Source: Lachnoanaerobaculum sp. ICM7
GTDB lineage: Bacteria; Bacillota; Clostridia; Lachnospirales; Lachnospiraceae
Assembly (NCBI RefSeq): GCF_000287675.1
Contig: NZ_ALJL01000016.1
Location: 62,001-126,000 of the forward strand
DNA length: 64,000 nucleotides
Direction of reading: 5' to 3'
Part shown: positions 53,771 through 62,366 of the stretch, piece after piece
Position numbering within the stretch: the stretch's first letter is position 1
Layout: the number at the start of each line of letters is the position of its first letter
Notes under the pieces: generated by a model
Seen by the model: the letters and a program-made list of their open reading frames with translations, nothing else
Told to the model about the DNA's origin: nothing
The model's database searches: none
Program-made: the position numbers and the translations under genes

Positions 53771-56419
53771 TTATATCCTGTTCTTTATCTTATTCTGCAA
53801 AGCATACAATGTGTTCAAGGCATCCATAGGAGTCATTGAAGTAATATCAATTTCTGAAATTTCCTTAATAATCGTATCATTATTTATTGCATCAAATAGT
53901 GAAAGCTGGCCCGCCTCCACTTCACTCATCTTCTTTACAGGTTTTCTCTTTGAAACCGCCGGTGTGGCTTCTGCAATCTCTCTGGCTCTGGTCGCAATAT
54001 CAGCGCTTGAAAGCTCCTCTATAAGCTCCTTTGCTCTGTTTGTCACACTGTCGGGTACTCCTGCAAGTTTTGCTACCTGTATACCGTAGCTCTTATCAGC
54101 ACCACCTGTGATTATCTTTCTAAGAAATACTATATTATCACCGTTTTCCTTTACGGAAATACAGTAATTATTTACACCCGGAAGTGTACCCTCAAGCTCA
54201 GAAAGCTCATGATAATGTGTTGCAAAAAGAGTTTTTGCACCTATCAGCTTTATATTTGAAATATGCTCTACAACCGCCCAGGCAATAGCAAGACCGTCAA
54301 AAGTAGATGTACCTCTTCCTATCTCATCTAAAATAACCAAAGAGTTTCTGGTAGCATTTCTAAGAATATTTGCAACCTCAGTCATCTCCACCATAAAGGT
54401 TGACTGACCGCTTGCAAGGTCATCTGAAGCACCCACTCTGGTAAATATTCTGTCACAAACACATAAATTTGCCTGTTTTGCAGGAACAAAGCTTCCAATC
54501 TGAGCCATCATACAAATTAGAGCTGTCTGTCTCATATAAGTTGACTTACCTGCCATATTCGGTCCGGTAATAATAGACATTCTTTTCTTATTCTGATCAA
54601 GATATGTATCATTTGCAATAAACGAATCATCATTTAGCATTGTCTCTACTACCGGATGCCTGCCATCCTTTATGTCAATAATGCCTGTAGTATTTATTTC
54701 AGGTTTTACATAGTTATTGTTATAAGCAACTGTGGCCAATGAACATATGGCATCTATATAAGCAACCGCCTTGGCACTTGATTGTATTCTGTTTACATTC
54801 TTTGCAATCTCATCTCTGATTTCAACAAAAACTTCATACTCCAGACTGTTTAACTTATCCTCAGCTCCAAGTATTATATTTTCCAAATCTTTAAGCTTAT
54901 CTGTGGTATATCTTTCAGCATTGGTAAGAGTCTGCTTTCGTATAAAATAATCCGGCACCATATCTTTGAATGAATTGGTTACCTCAAAATAATATCCGAA
55001 TACCTTATTAAACTTCACCTTCAAATTTTTTATTCCGGTTTTTTCTTTTTCTTCAGACTCCAAAGAAGCCAGCCAGTTCTTACCCTCGGTTTTTGCCTGC
55101 CTAAGCTTATCTATCTCATTATTATATCCGGTATTTATGATATTACCCTCTTTTAATGAAAGCGGACTGTCCTCATTTATAGCCCTGTCTATAATATCAA
55201 TAATATCTTCAAGCCTGTCGAGATTATTATTTGTCTTTTTAATCTCTTCAGACTCGAAAGTCTTTAAAACCTCTTTTATCGGACTAATCATCTTCATAGA
55301 AGCAGATAATGATAGAAGATCTCTGGTATTGGCATTCTTTGTTACAACTCTTGACATCAGTCTTTCCAAATCATAAATCGGATTTAAATATTCTCTGAGC
55401 TCTTCTCTGTCAATATATCTGTCAAAGAGTTCCGCCACGGCTTCCTGCCTGTTTATTATTCTTTCTTTATTTACAAGCGGCTGCTCCAAAAAACCTCTAA
55501 GCATTCTGGCACCCATAGCTGTATTTGTCTTATCAAGTACACCCAAAAGTGAGCCGTTTTTCTTTTTCTCTCTCATAGTTTCCACCAACTCAAGATTTCT
55601 TCTTGAGCTTGTATCCACTATCATATAGTCTCCGTTTTTATATGCACTTATTCCAACTATCTGTGCACAGGAGCTCTTTTGCATCTCATAGAGATATCTA
55701 AGCATTGCTCCTGATGAGATGGTCGCATCCAAAAACTCTGAAAGTCCCAATGCTTCAATACTTGAAACCGCAAAATGTCTCTTTAATATATCTATACTGT
55801 TTTTCTCACTGAAATATGTATTATCAAGAGATGTTATTGTAATATTATATTTTTTCTTTAGTTCCTCAAGTGAAATACCGCTGATCTCAAAAGCATGATT
55901 ACATATAATCTCTGTTGGCTGGTACTTTTGTATCTCATCAAAGAGTTCTCTTATGGAAACCAGCTCTGTAACAAAGAAATCTCCGGTTGAAATATCACAT
56001 ATTGCAAGCCCGAATCTCTCATCAATATAGAAAATAGAAATAATATAATTATTTTTATCATCAGCTAATACTCCGGTACTTGTAATAGTACCCGGAGTAA
56101 CAATTCTAACAACTTCTCTTTTTACAAGTCCCTTTGCAAGCTTAGGATCTTCCATCTGCTCCGCAATCGCAACCTTATGACCGTTTTGTACAAGTCTGTT
56201 TATATAAGTTTCCGCAGCATGATATGGCACACCGCACATAGGTGCTCTCTCTTCAAGTCCACAATCCTTACCTGTAAGGGTAAGTTCAAGCTCCCTTGCC
56301 ACTTCAGTAGCATCCTCAAAAAACATTTCATAAAAATCGCCCAGACGATAAAAAAGTATACAATCCGGATACTCTTTCTTAGTCTCCAGATATTTTGACA
56401 TCATAGGAGATAGTGCCAT
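53771..56419 (-). CDS. mutS: DNA mismatch repair protein MutS
   Basis: This 882-residue mismatch sensor has the FYE mismatch-contact motif in RLGDFYEMFFEDA near residue 27, the connector, lever and clamp domains, and a C-terminal ATPase with Walker A GPNMAGKSTYMRQ near residue 618, then LDEIGRGTSTFDG and ATHYHEL. Downstream residues end in a region that could carry the beta-clamp contact (GQLSLFDA). It starts at the end of miaB with no gap and precedes mutL. Confidence 0.97.
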   Translation of the reverse strand: MALSPMMSKYLETKKEYPDCILFYRLGDFYEMFFEDATEVARELELTLTGKDCGLEERAPMCGVPYHAAETYINRLVQNGHKVAIAEQMEDPKLAKGLVKREVVRIVTPGTITSTGVLADDKNNYIISIFYIDERFGLAICDISTGDFFVTELVSIRELFDEIQKYQPTEIICNHAFEISGISLEELKKKYNITITSLDNTYFSEKNSIDILKRHFAVSSIEALGLSEFLDATISSGAMLRYLYEMQKSSCAQIVGISAYKNGDYMIVDTSSRRNLELVETMREKKKNGSLLGVLDKTNTAMGARMLRGFLEQPLVNKERIINRQEAVAELFDRYIDREELREYLNPIYDLERLMSRVVTKNANTRDLLSLSASMKMISPIKEVLKTFESEEIKKTNNNLDRLEDIIDIIDRAINEDSPLSLKEGNIINTGYNNEIDKLRQAKTEGKNWLASLESEEKEKTGIKNLKVKFNKVFGYYFEVTNSFKDMVPDYFIRKQTLTNAERYTTDKLKDLENIILGAEDKLNSLEYEVFVEIRDEIAKNVNRIQSSAKAVAYIDAICSLATVAYNNNYVKPEINTTGIIDIKDGRHPVVETMLNDDSFIANDTYLDQNKKRMSIITGPNMAGKSTYMRQTALICMMAQIGSFVPAKQANLCVCDRIFTRVGASDDLASGQSTFMVEMTEVANILRNATRNSLVILDEIGRGTSTFDGLAIAWAVVEHISNIKLIGAKTLFATHYHELSELEGTLPGVNNYCISVKENGDNIVFLRKIITGGADKSYGIQVAKLAGVPDSVTNRAKELIEELSSADIATRAREIAEATPAVSKRKPVKKMSEVEAGQLSLFDAINNDTIIKEISEIDITSMTPMDALNTLYALQNKIKNRI

Positions 56420-57847
56420 TTATGCCTCACTTGTCTTTATATGTCCCATATAGTAGAATCCCTTTGCTTCATCCAAGATAACATCCACTATTTCACCTAT
56501 AAGTCTTTCTTGACCTTTGAAATGTACTGTTAAGTTATTCTCAAGCTTTCCGCTAAGATAACCCTCAAGATGATCATTCTTGCCCTCTACCAAAACAGGC
56601 ATACATTTTCCTTCATTTTTCTTTGTATTTTCCGCCGCAATATCCTGTACGGTTTTTAAAAGTCTGTCAAATCTGTCCTTGATAACCTTAGGATCTATCT
56701 GATCCTCCATCTTTGCAGCAGGTGTTCCTGAACGCTTTGAATAAATAAATGTAAATGCAGAGTCATATCTAACCTCTTTTACCACATCTAAAGTATCAAG
56801 GAAATCTTCCTCAGTTTCTCCAGGGAATCCCACTATAATATCTGTTGTAAGTGAAATATCCGGAATAGCCGCCTTTATTCTTCTTACCAGGTCAAGATAA
56901 CCCTCTTTAGTATATACTCGATTCATTTTTTTAAGAATCGCAGAGCTTCCCGACTGCAGCGGGAGATGTAAATGTTTGCAAATCTTTTTATTATTCTTCA
57001 TCACCTCTATGACTTCATCTGAAAGATCCTTAGGATGTGGTGTCATAAATCTTAGTCGCTCCAAACCGTCTATCTGTGCAATTCTATCTAATAGAGTCGC
57101 AAAACTTATCTCTTCTTCCAGTCCTCTGCCATATGAGTTCACATTTTGCCCAAGCAGCATAATTTCCTTTACACCGTCAGCCACCAAACCCCTAATCTCA
57201 TCTATTATCTCCTCGGGCTTTCTTGATCTTTCCCTGCCTCTTACATATGGCACTATGCAATAACTGCAAAAGTTATTACAACCAAATGTGATATTTACAC
57301 CTGATTTAAAGGCAAACTCTCTCTTATTCGGAAGTTTCTCCACAATCATCTCGGCGCTTTCCATAACATTTACAACCTGCTTTTTAGTCGTAAGATGCTC
57401 AAAAAGTATCTCTGCAAGTTTATATATATTGTGGGTTCCAAAAACAAGATCCACATGTCTGTAGGATTTTTTGATCTTTTCAACCTCTTCAGCTTCCTGC
57501 ATCATACATCCGCAGATACCGATTATCATATCCGGATTTTTTTCCTTGCTTTTTTTGAGCTGTCCCACTCTACCATAGAGTCTGTCATTTGCATTCTCTC
57601 TTACAGTGCAGGTATTAAAAAGTACAAGGTCTGCATCCTCCTCATTCTCAGCTTCCATATATCCGATTCCTGTAAGTATTCCTGAAAGCTTCTCGGAATC
57701 TCTTGCATTCATCTGACAACCAAAGGTCACCACCTTATAAGTCGGATATACTCCCCTTTCAATTGCCTTTGCATGTATTATATCATTGACCTCAGACATG
57801 AAATATTCCTGTCTTAACGGTTCTTCATTAGGTATTAAATTCTCCAT
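56420..57847 (-). CDS. miaB: tRNA-2-methylthio-N6-dimethylallyladenosine synthase
   Basis: This 475-residue radical SAM methylthiotransferase has an N-terminal UPF0004 domain (TFGCQMNARDSEKLSG, FNTCTVREN, GCMMQE, giving the three Cys of the auxiliary cluster), the radical SAM motif CNNFCSYC near residue 190 and a C-terminal TRAM domain. It adds a methylthio group to i6A37. The ATG follows AGAGG. It leads miaB-mutS-mutL-miaA, a conserved Firmicutes order. Confidence 0.97.
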   Translation of the reverse strand: MENLIPNEEPLRQEYFMSEVNDIIHAKAIERGVYPTYKVVTFGCQMNARDSEKLSGILTGIGYMEAENEEDADLVLFNTCTVRENANDRLYGRVGQLKKSKEKNPDMIIGICGCMMQEAEEVEKIKKSYRHVDLVFGTHNIYKLAEILFEHLTTKKQVVNVMESAEMIVEKLPNKREFAFKSGVNITFGCNNFCSYCIVPYVRGRERSRKPEEIIDEIRGLVADGVKEIMLLGQNVNSYGRGLEEEISFATLLDRIAQIDGLERLRFMTPHPKDLSDEVIEVMKNNKKICKHLHLPLQSGSSAILKKMNRVYTKEGYLDLVRRIKAAIPDISLTTDIIVGFPGETEEDFLDTLDVVKEVRYDSAFTFIYSKRSGTPAAKMEDQIDPKVIKDRFDRLLKTVQDIAAENTKKNEGKCMPVLVEGKNDHLEGYLSGKLENNLTVHFKGQERLIGEIVDVILDEAKGFYYMGHIKTSEA

Positions 57848-57901
57848 AATCCTCTTTCTAATATCTTTAACTTAGAATACGTCACGCAATCTCCCGATAA
57901 C

Positions 57902-58468
57902 TTATCCAACTTTCGCCATAAATATATGATCCATTGCAATATCATATTCATTTACTTCAAAATCAATATTCATCTGAAAATCATAAACTAAACCATACAA
58001 TTTATTATCTTTATGTTTTCCAAAATATTTATCATAAAATCCGCCGCCAAAGCCAAGCCTTCTCTTATCTTTATCAAGTCCTATAAGAGGAACCATTACA
58101 TGAGCATTTTTTGCAATGATTTCTTCACTGTTAAGCCTTGGTTCCATTATACCGAACTTCGATTTTTCAAGATTATCAAGTGAATCTATCTTAAAAAATC
58201 TCATTTCCTTACCGCATACTCTTGGAAGTCCCAATATAATATCTATATCAAAATTTTCCTTGTAGTATCCGGCAAGTATCTTTTTGTATAATGCTCTTAG
58301 GTCTATCTCATTTCCAAGCGGCATAAATCCTAAGAGTACAATACTTTTATTTTTCTTTATTAAAGCATCTATTTCTCTTATTATACTCTCACTTGCAGAT
58401 AAGACTTCCTCTCTTGAGAGTGAATTTCTCTTTTCCAATAAGTACTTTCTAAGCTCAGCCTTATCCAT
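57902..58468 (-). CDS. 5-formyltetrahydrofolate cyclo-ligase
   Basis: This protein of about 188 residues converts 5-formyl-THF to 5,10-methenyl-THF with ATP. It starts MDKAELRKYLLEKRNSL and carries MPLGNEIDLRAL, GLDKDKRRLGFGGGFYDKYF with the nucleotide-binding Gly/Tyr signature, and the C-terminal MDHIFM. The longer frame starts at 58492, inside the DUF896 gene; the ATG at 58468, behind GGAAAGAAG and overlapping that gene's stop by 8 bases, is preferred. Confidence 0.93.
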   Translation of the reverse strand: MDKAELRKYLLEKRNSLSREEVLSASESIIREIDALIKKNKSIVLLGFMPLGNEIDLRALYKKILAGYYKENFDIDIILGLPRVCGKEMRFFKIDSLDNLEKSKFGIMEPRLNSEEIIAKNAHVMVPLIGLDKDKRRLGFGGGFYDKYFGKHKDNKLYGLVYDFQMNIDFEVNEYDIAMDHIFMAKVG

Positions 58469-58679
58469 TCTTCTTTCCAAACTTCTCCCCAAGGTCTGTT
58501 ATACTACCGTCAGCCTCTTGTATTGAAATATTATTAAGATTTGCTCTTAAGCTTGCTCTTATTGATTCGATATACTCTTTTCTGAGCTCTGCCTGCTCTA
58601 TCTTTTCTTCTTCTGTAAGTCCTACACTCTTTTGCTTATTAGCCAATGTATTTATTCTATCTATTTTTGTATTATCCAT
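58461..58679 (-). CDS. DUF896 / YnzC-like small protein
   Basis: This 72-residue protein is predicted to form a helical hairpin: KIDRINTLANKQKSVGLTEEE, then EQAELRKEYIESIRASLRANL. This is the DUF896 pattern seen in B. subtilis YnzC, which lies in the SOS-induced yneA operon. Function is unknown. No LexA-like box was seen here. The ATG follows AGGTGG. It lies between proB and the cyclo-ligase gene. Confidence 0.92.
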   Translation of the reverse strand: MDNTKIDRINTLANKQKSVGLTEEEKIEQAELRKEYIESIRASLRANLNNISIQEADGSITDLGEKFGKKNG

Positions 58680-58686
58680 TTTCCAC

Positions 58687-59523
58687 CTACTCTTCCAAAC
58701 AATCTAACATGTCAAAATCCTTATTGCTCTTGGCCGGAAAATAAGTCCCTATCTCCTCACCATTTGCAATATTTTCTATTATACTCATATCCTCTGCACT
58801 TGCAATTACCATATCGCAGCCTGAATTGGTTGCAATCTGTGCCGCCAAAAGTTTTGTATACATTCCACCTGTTCCAAGACCGGACTTTGATGTAGCTTTT
58901 CCCATATCCATATATTTGTCTACATCCTCTACAAAGCTTATAAACTCTGCATCCTTATTTGTATTCGGATCATCGGTATAAAGTCCGTCAATATCAGATA
59001 AAAGTATAAGAAGGTCAGCCTCCACAAGTGCACTTACAAGTGCCGACAATCTGTCATTGTCACCAAACTGAATCTCATAGGTAGATATGGTATCGTTTTC
59101 ATTTACAATCGGTACCGCACCATATACAAGCAGCTGAGTAAAAGTAGCCTTTGCATTTTCACGGTAAATCTCATTGGTTATAGTTGATTTTGTCATCAAA
59201 ATCTGAGCTATTCTAAGATTGTACTCTGAAAAAAGCTTTCTATACTCCATAATAAGTCTGGCCTGTCCTATAGCTGCAAGAGCCTGCTTCCCTGACAGTG
59301 TGGAAGGTTTTTCATTTATACCAAGAGAATGTCTTCCTGTTGCAATAGCACCTGATGAAACCAATACAACTTCCTTTCCGGCTCCTCTAAGATCTGCTAT
59401 CTGTCTTATCAGTTTTTCTATTTTTGAAAGATGAAGCTCGCCTGTCTCAGAATGAGTGATACTTGAAGAACCGATTTTTATTACAATTCTTTTTGCATCT
59501 TTTACCTTTTGTCTTATATCCAT
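58687..59523 (-). CDS. proB: Glutamate 5-kinase, without PUA domain
   Basis: This protein of about 278 residues phosphorylates glutamate in proline synthesis. It has the amino-acid-kinase fold: IVIKIGSSSITH, VVLVSSGAIATG, ALAAIGQARLI, VPIVNENDTIS, FGDNDRLSALVSALVEAD and GLGTGGMYTKL. It stops at the end of the kinase domain and lacks the PUA domain found in E. coli ProB (367 residues). The longer frame begins at 59559, but the ATG at 59523 behind GGAG, one base after the previous stop, is better. No proA is adjacent. Confidence 0.94.
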   Translation of the reverse strand: MDIRQKVKDAKRIVIKIGSSSITHSETGELHLSKIEKLIRQIADLRGAGKEVVLVSSGAIATGRHSLGINEKPSTLSGKQALAAIGQARLIMEYRKLFSEYNLRIAQILMTKSTITNEIYRENAKATFTQLLVYGAVPIVNENDTISTYEIQFGDNDRLSALVSALVEADLLILLSDIDGLYTDDPNTNKDAEFISFVEDVDKYMDMGKATSKSGLGTGGMYTKLLAAQIATNSGCDMVIASAEDMSIIENIANGEEIGTYFPAKSNKDFDMLDCLEE

Positions 59524-59524
59524 A

Positions 59525-61141
59525 CTACTCCTTATACTTTTCAATAATTCTTTCCGCAACCTTTAATCCGTCCATGGCAGCACTCATTATGCCGCCCGCA
59601 TATCCGGCACCCTCACCACATGGATATATTCCGGAAATATTCGCTTGTAAAGACTCATCCCTGTTTATTCTTATCGGTGATGAAGTTCTTGATTCTATGG
59701 CTGCTACATAGGCATCTTCATTTATAAATCCTTTTATCTTACGGTTAAAATCTGAAAATGCCTCTTTCATACTCTCGTATATTTCTTTTGGGAAGAGCTT
59801 GTCCACTCTGGCAATAGTAGTATTTCCCTTTATCTTTAAATTTGTATTATCAAATCCGCTACTCTCTCTTCCTGCAAGGAAATCTACCAGTTTTTGTACA
59901 GGAACTTTTCCTTTACCCATATTAAAGGTTTCTTCTTCAAGTCTTCTTTGAAACTCGATACCTTTTAGAGGATCTTTAGAATCTGCGTATTTATCAAAAT
60001 CTTCTTCAGATACACTTACAATAATAGCGGAATTTGCCTCTCCCGAATCTCTCTTATGATAGCTCATACCGTTTATAGCAATTCTTCCGGCTTCTGTAGA
60101 AGCATTTACTATAAATCCGCCCGGACACATACAAAATGAATACACACCTCTATCAAAGCTTGACTTAAATGTAAGTTTATAAGGTGCAGGCGATAAAAAC
60201 TTTGCTTCTTTATTGCCATACTGTGAGACATCTATCAAATGCTGTGAATGAGAAACTCTTATACCAAGTGCAAAGGACTTCGGCTCCATATAAACTCCCA
60301 TTTCCTTTAAAGCTTTAAAGGTATCCCTGGCACTATGTCCAAGTGCAAGTATTATATTTTCACATTCTATTATTTCATGTTCACCATTTCTATTGTTTAC
60401 TGCTTCTATCTTCTTTTTATTATCTTTTATATTTTCTATATTTATAAGCTTGGTATCAAATCTTACCTCTCCGCCAAGCTCCTTTATTTCTTCTCTTATC
60501 TTTCTTACTATGCCTGTCAAAAGGTCTGTACCTATATGCGGCTTATTATCATACAAAATTTCCTTTGGTGCTCCATATTCCACCAAAGACTTTAATACAA
60601 ATTTATTTCTACCGAAAGTATCTTTTACCAAAGTATTTAATTTTCCGTCCGAGAATGTACCTGCTCCTCCTTCTCCAAAAGAAACATTGGACTCTGTGTC
60701 AAGCTTTCCTTCACTCCAGAATTTATTTACACTCAGGGTTCTGTCTTCAACACAGCCACCTCGCTCTATTACTATAGGCTTTAAACCGTATCTTGCAAGT
60801 AAAAGTGCGGCAAATATACCCGCAGGGCCAAATCCGACCACCACAGGTCTTTTACTCTCTTCCTGTATTTCAAGCTTCCCGGCATCTTCATAAGCATAAA
60901 CTACCGGCTTTGCAATGCTCAAAGCTTTATTTTTGTTTAAATATTTAGCCTCATTTAAAAGGCCGACATCTATGGAATAAGAATAAGAGATGTCAGGCTT
61001 TTTTCTTGCATCTATTGATCTTTTCCTTATTTCATATTCTTTTATCTCGTCTATATTACAGCCAATAGTCTTGGCAATTTTTTTCTTTAAATCATTTTCA
61101 TCATGATGTACATTTAGCTGTAAAGAATTTATATGTAACAT
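59525..61141 (-). CDS. FAD-dependent dehydrogenase (COG2509-like)
   Basis: This protein of about 538 residues has an N-terminal alpha/beta cap (about 1-85), an FAD-binding Rossmann motif VVGFGPAGIFAALLLARYG near residue 100, and a second GXG-type segment (ILALGHSARDTF). It ends with GEGAGYAGGIMSAAMDGLKVAE, typical of HI0933/GidA-related flavoproteins. The reaction is unknown. The longest frame starts at a GTG at 61165; AAGGAAG before the ATG at 61141 makes that the preferred start. It follows another flavoprotein of the BaiN/HI0933 group by 10 bases. Confidence 0.88.
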   Translation of the reverse strand: MLHINSLQLNVHHDENDLKKKIAKTIGCNIDEIKEYEIRKRSIDARKKPDISYSYSIDVGLLNEAKYLNKNKALSIAKPVVYAYEDAGKLEIQEESKRPVVVGFGPAGIFAALLLARYGLKPIVIERGGCVEDRTLSVNKFWSEGKLDTESNVSFGEGGAGTFSDGKLNTLVKDTFGRNKFVLKSLVEYGAPKEILYDNKPHIGTDLLTGIVRKIREEIKELGGEVRFDTKLINIENIKDNKKKIEAVNNRNGEHEIIECENIILALGHSARDTFKALKEMGVYMEPKSFALGIRVSHSQHLIDVSQYGNKEAKFLSPAPYKLTFKSSFDRGVYSFCMCPGGFIVNASTEAGRIAINGMSYHKRDSGEANSAIIVSVSEEDFDKYADSKDPLKGIEFQRRLEEETFNMGKGKVPVQKLVDFLAGRESSGFDNTNLKIKGNTTIARVDKLFPKEIYESMKEAFSDFNRKIKGFINEDAYVAAIESRTSSPIRINRDESLQANISGIYPCGEGAGYAGGIMSAAMDGLKVAERIIEKYKE

Positions 61142-61151
61142 TTTATCTTCC

Positions 61152-62366
61152 TTATCTTGTGACACCGGCTATATATCCGGATGTCCATGCCCACTGCAAA
61201 TTGTAGCCTCCGCAAATTCCGTCAACATCAAGTATTTCACCTGCAAAGTACAAGTTTTTAATATCCCTATACATCAGATTATCATCCACATCATCTAAGG
61301 CAATACCACCTGTACAAACTTGAGCCTTGTCAAAATCTCCGGTACCTTTAACATTAAAATTTATCTCTTTACAAATAGAAATTAATCTTTCAAAACTCTT
61401 ATTATCACATTTTTTTATTTTTAAATCGGCACGTATATCTGCCAAACCAAGTATTCCAATCCAAAGTTTGGAGTTTATAAGTCCGTTTCCTATATCCTCC
61501 ATAGTAACAAATGAAGGTATTTTCCTTCTCGCATTTAATATGTTTTCTATACTTCCAAGATGTGAAAACATATCAAGAGAAACTCTAACTTCTTCTTTTT
61601 TATCAAGAGCAATACTTACATATCTGCTTACTTGAAATGTAGGTATCCCGGATATACCTGTATCACCAAACTGTAGTTCTCCAAAATCACTTGCAACTTC
61701 CACATCCTTAACAGAAACCGATATTTTTCCCTTTGCCCTTACACCTGATGTTATCTTAAAGAAGTTTTTACCCTCCAAACTGATACCGCAAAGTGCAGGC
61801 AAAACAGGCTTATATTTTATGTCAAGTTTTTTTAAAATATGGAAAAAGGATCCGTCACTTCCAAGCTTCGGTGCGGCTTTTAAACCTGTAGCAATAATAA
61901 TCTTATCAAAATAAAGCTTTGATTTACTTTTATCATTTGCATTGCAAACACAAAGTGTAAATACATCTTCATCCTTAGATATATCTGTTACATAGGTATT
62001 TAAAAGTATATTCACATCATATCTTTCAAGCTCCATTAAAAGTGAGTTTCTGATAGAAGCCGCCTGTTCCGAGTTTGGATAAGTATACCCGTCTCTTATA
62101 TACTCTATTACCCCTATACTGTTAAAAAACTTTATAGTATCAAATTGATTAAATCTCTCTATAAACTTTATTGCCCTTTCATTATTGTGATAATTTGAAG
62201 GCTCTAATTTTGTATTTGTAAAATTACATTTTCCGTTTCCGGTAGAAAGTATCTTCTTTAGAAGCTTGTCATTGTGCTCAATAACAGTAACTTCATCCTT
62301 TCCCTTACACGCAAATAGAGCAGACATAATACCTGCTGCTCCACCGCCTACAATCCCAACTTTCAT
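61152..62366 (-). CDS. HI0933/BaiN-like flavoprotein
   Basis: This 404-residue FAD protein has the dinucleotide motif VGIVGGGAAGIMSALFA at the start and the family-specific STGNGKCNFTN near residue 45. It ends with AGEILDVDGICGGYNLQWAWTSG, the C-terminal FAD contact typical of the family. Some relatives are linked to bile acid reduction (BaiN), but that role should not be assumed. It overlaps the flippase gene by 4 bases (ATGA). Confidence 0.92.
   Translation of the reverse strand: MKVGIVGGGAAGIMSALFACKGKDEVTVIEHNDKLLKKILSTGNGKCNFTNTKLEPSNYHNNERAIKFIERFNQFDTIKFFNSIGVIEYIRDGYTYPNSEQAASIRNSLLMELERYDVNILLNTYVTDISKDEDVFTLCVCNANDKSKSKLYFDKIIIATGLKAAPKLGSDGSFFHILKKLDIKYKPVLPALCGISLEGKNFFKITSGVRAKGKISVSVKDVEVASDFGELQFGDTGISGIPTFQVSRYVSIALDKKEEVRVSLDMFSHLGSIENILNARRKIPSFVTMEDIGNGLINSKLWIGILGLADIRADLKIKKCDNKSFERLISICKEINFNVKGTGDFDKAQVCTGGIALDDVDDNLMYRDIKNLYFAGEILDVDGICGGYNLQWAWTSGYIAGVTR

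Noticed and set aside
60393-60893. 166-codon + strand open frame opposite the FAD dehydrogenase
   Set aside because: It is Ser/Phe/Pro rich, as expected from the antisense of an AT-rich coding frame, and covers a clearly conserved flavoprotein.
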